A stretch of DNA of 5,150 nt from Actinomycetota bacterium (GTDB lineage Bacteria > Actinomycetota > Humimicrobiia > Humimicrobiales > Humimicrobiaceae), in contig JAQVEM010000099.1 in the NCBI GenBank assembly GCA_028697935.1, positions 1 to 5,150 of the forward strand. Direction: 5' to 3'. Below the pieces are notes generated by a model. It ran no database searches. It was not told where the DNA came from and was given only the letters and a program-made list of their open reading frames with translations. Position numbers and translations under genes: made by a program. How positions within the stretch are numbered: the first letter of the stretch is position 1; each line of letters begins with the position of its first letter. This document shows, one piece after another, positions 4,664 through 5,150 of this stretch.

Positions 4664-5150
4664 ATGAATAAATCTATTCCTCAAAAGATACTCATTTGTT
4701 TACTGGCTATTACTTTAATAATCTCATTCGGATTTTTTACAGGGTTCACTTATGTAGATAAACCGTTAGATAAAGACGTTGTAAGTTTTAATGATGACAG
4801 CACAGATGGTGATGATGAAAAGGGAGCTAAGGAAGTAATGGAGAAAGAGGAGGAGGAAAAAGAAGAAAGCGAAGAGAACGATGAAGAAAGTCAGAACAAC
4901 GATGAGGATAGCAAAGAAAATGAAGAGAAAGGATACTGGGTCTGTGGAGAATGTGGGTATATCTATGACCCTGAAAAGATTGACCCGGAAGGTGAAGTAG
5001 AAACCGGAACAGAATTTGAAGAGCTTCCTGATGAATGGGTATGTCCTGAGTGTGGAGCTACAAAAGATAAATTTGATTTTAAAGCTGATGAAGACGAAGA
5101 AGAACAGCTACAGGAAAAGAAAGACCGGATTGCACACCTTGAGCATGTTC
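4664..5150 (+). CDS. membrane-anchored rubredoxin-domain protein with acidic linker, 3'-truncated by the window edge
   Basis: 162 codons are visible and the frame is open at the window edge. Residues 1-8 carry two Lys; 9-29 form one hydrophobic segment with no lipobox Cys or obvious signal-peptidase site, so it reads as a signal anchor placing the rest outside the cytoplasm. Residues 44-89 form a linker with 25 Asp/Glu and 6 Lys in 46 residues, probably disordered. Residues 91-139 are a full rubredoxin domain: YWVCGECGYIYDP (91-103) and LPDEWVCPECG (121-131) give C94, C97, C127 and C130, with the standard 30-residue step from the second to the third Cys. This binds one Fe and carries single electrons. 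A second acidic stretch (141-147) leads into an apparently helical start (EQLQEKKDRIAHLEHV) of an unseen further part. Rubredoxins are usually cytoplasmic proteins of about 52 residues; an exported, tethered one in a larger protein is unusual. The electron partner is unknown. The acid richness would suit a halophile, but a linker alone is weak evidence. Confidence 0.85.
   Translation, partial: MNKSIPQKILICLLAITLIISFGFFTGFTYVDKPLDKDVVSFNDDSTDGDDEKGAKEVMEKEEEEKEESEENDEESQNNDEDSKENEEKGYWVCGECGYIYDPEKIDPEGEVETGTEFEELPDEWVCPECGATKDKFDFKADEDEEEQLQEKKDRIAHLEHV

Noticed and set aside
4697..4702. Cys12 of the rubredoxin-domain protein as a lipoprotein cysteine
   Set aside because: The preceding residues ILI do not form a lipobox, and the Cys is near the start of the hydrophobic segment rather than at its end.
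4846..4880. AGAGGAGGAGG followed by an A-run as a possible programmed frameshift or internal start
   Set aside because: The rubredoxin domain continues in the original frame, the A-run is not in the slippery A-AAA-AAG phase, and no start codon sits at a suitable distance.
1..5150. CRISPR array, tRNA or rRNA genes
   Set aside because: No regularly spaced long repeats, cloverleaf with TTCRA-type arm, or rRNA-like tract was seen on either strand.

Overview
The window holds four genes, all on the + strand and separated by wide AT-rich gaps: the 3' part of a GH130-type glycoside phosphorylase/hydrolase (1-783), a complete B12-binding radical SAM protein of the DUF4070/HpnP-like type (1077-2549), a complete 12-segment MFS permease (3036-4406), and the 5' part of a membrane-anchored rubredoxin-domain protein with a very acidic linker (4664 to the end of the window).

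Organism: low G+C, AGA-rich arginine codons, and a rubredoxin plus an oxygen-sensitive-type radical SAM enzyme point to an anaerobe. The best guess is a low-GC anaerobic bacterium of the Firmicutes/Halanaerobiales kind; a Methanosarcinales-like archaeon is a weaker alternative, since the gaps are long, one start lacks a Shine-Dalgarno sequence, and a TATA-rich tract lies at 4467-4476. No marker gene settles this. A terminator-like hairpin (802-819), a perfect TATAAT (4605-4610) and a GAGGT ribosome site (4651-4655) favour a bacterium.

Layout: gap 784-1076 holds a probable terminator, a short GC-richer tract with repeats and a stem-loop, and a small palindrome before the radical SAM gene. Gap 2550-3035 has no convincing gene but many small inverted and direct repeats, one possible insertion-sequence end, and a perfect 15-bp tandem repeat next to the MFS start. 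Gap 4407-4663 holds a strong 10-pair stem-loop and the apparent promoter of the rubredoxin gene.

The spacing of 257-486 bases argues that the genes are separate transcription units rather than one operon. A functional link between mannoside-type sugar breakdown (GH130) and the MFS permease is possible but is only inferred from proximity. The exported rubredoxin is the most unusual gene; no complete multi-gene novel system can be demonstrated from these bases.
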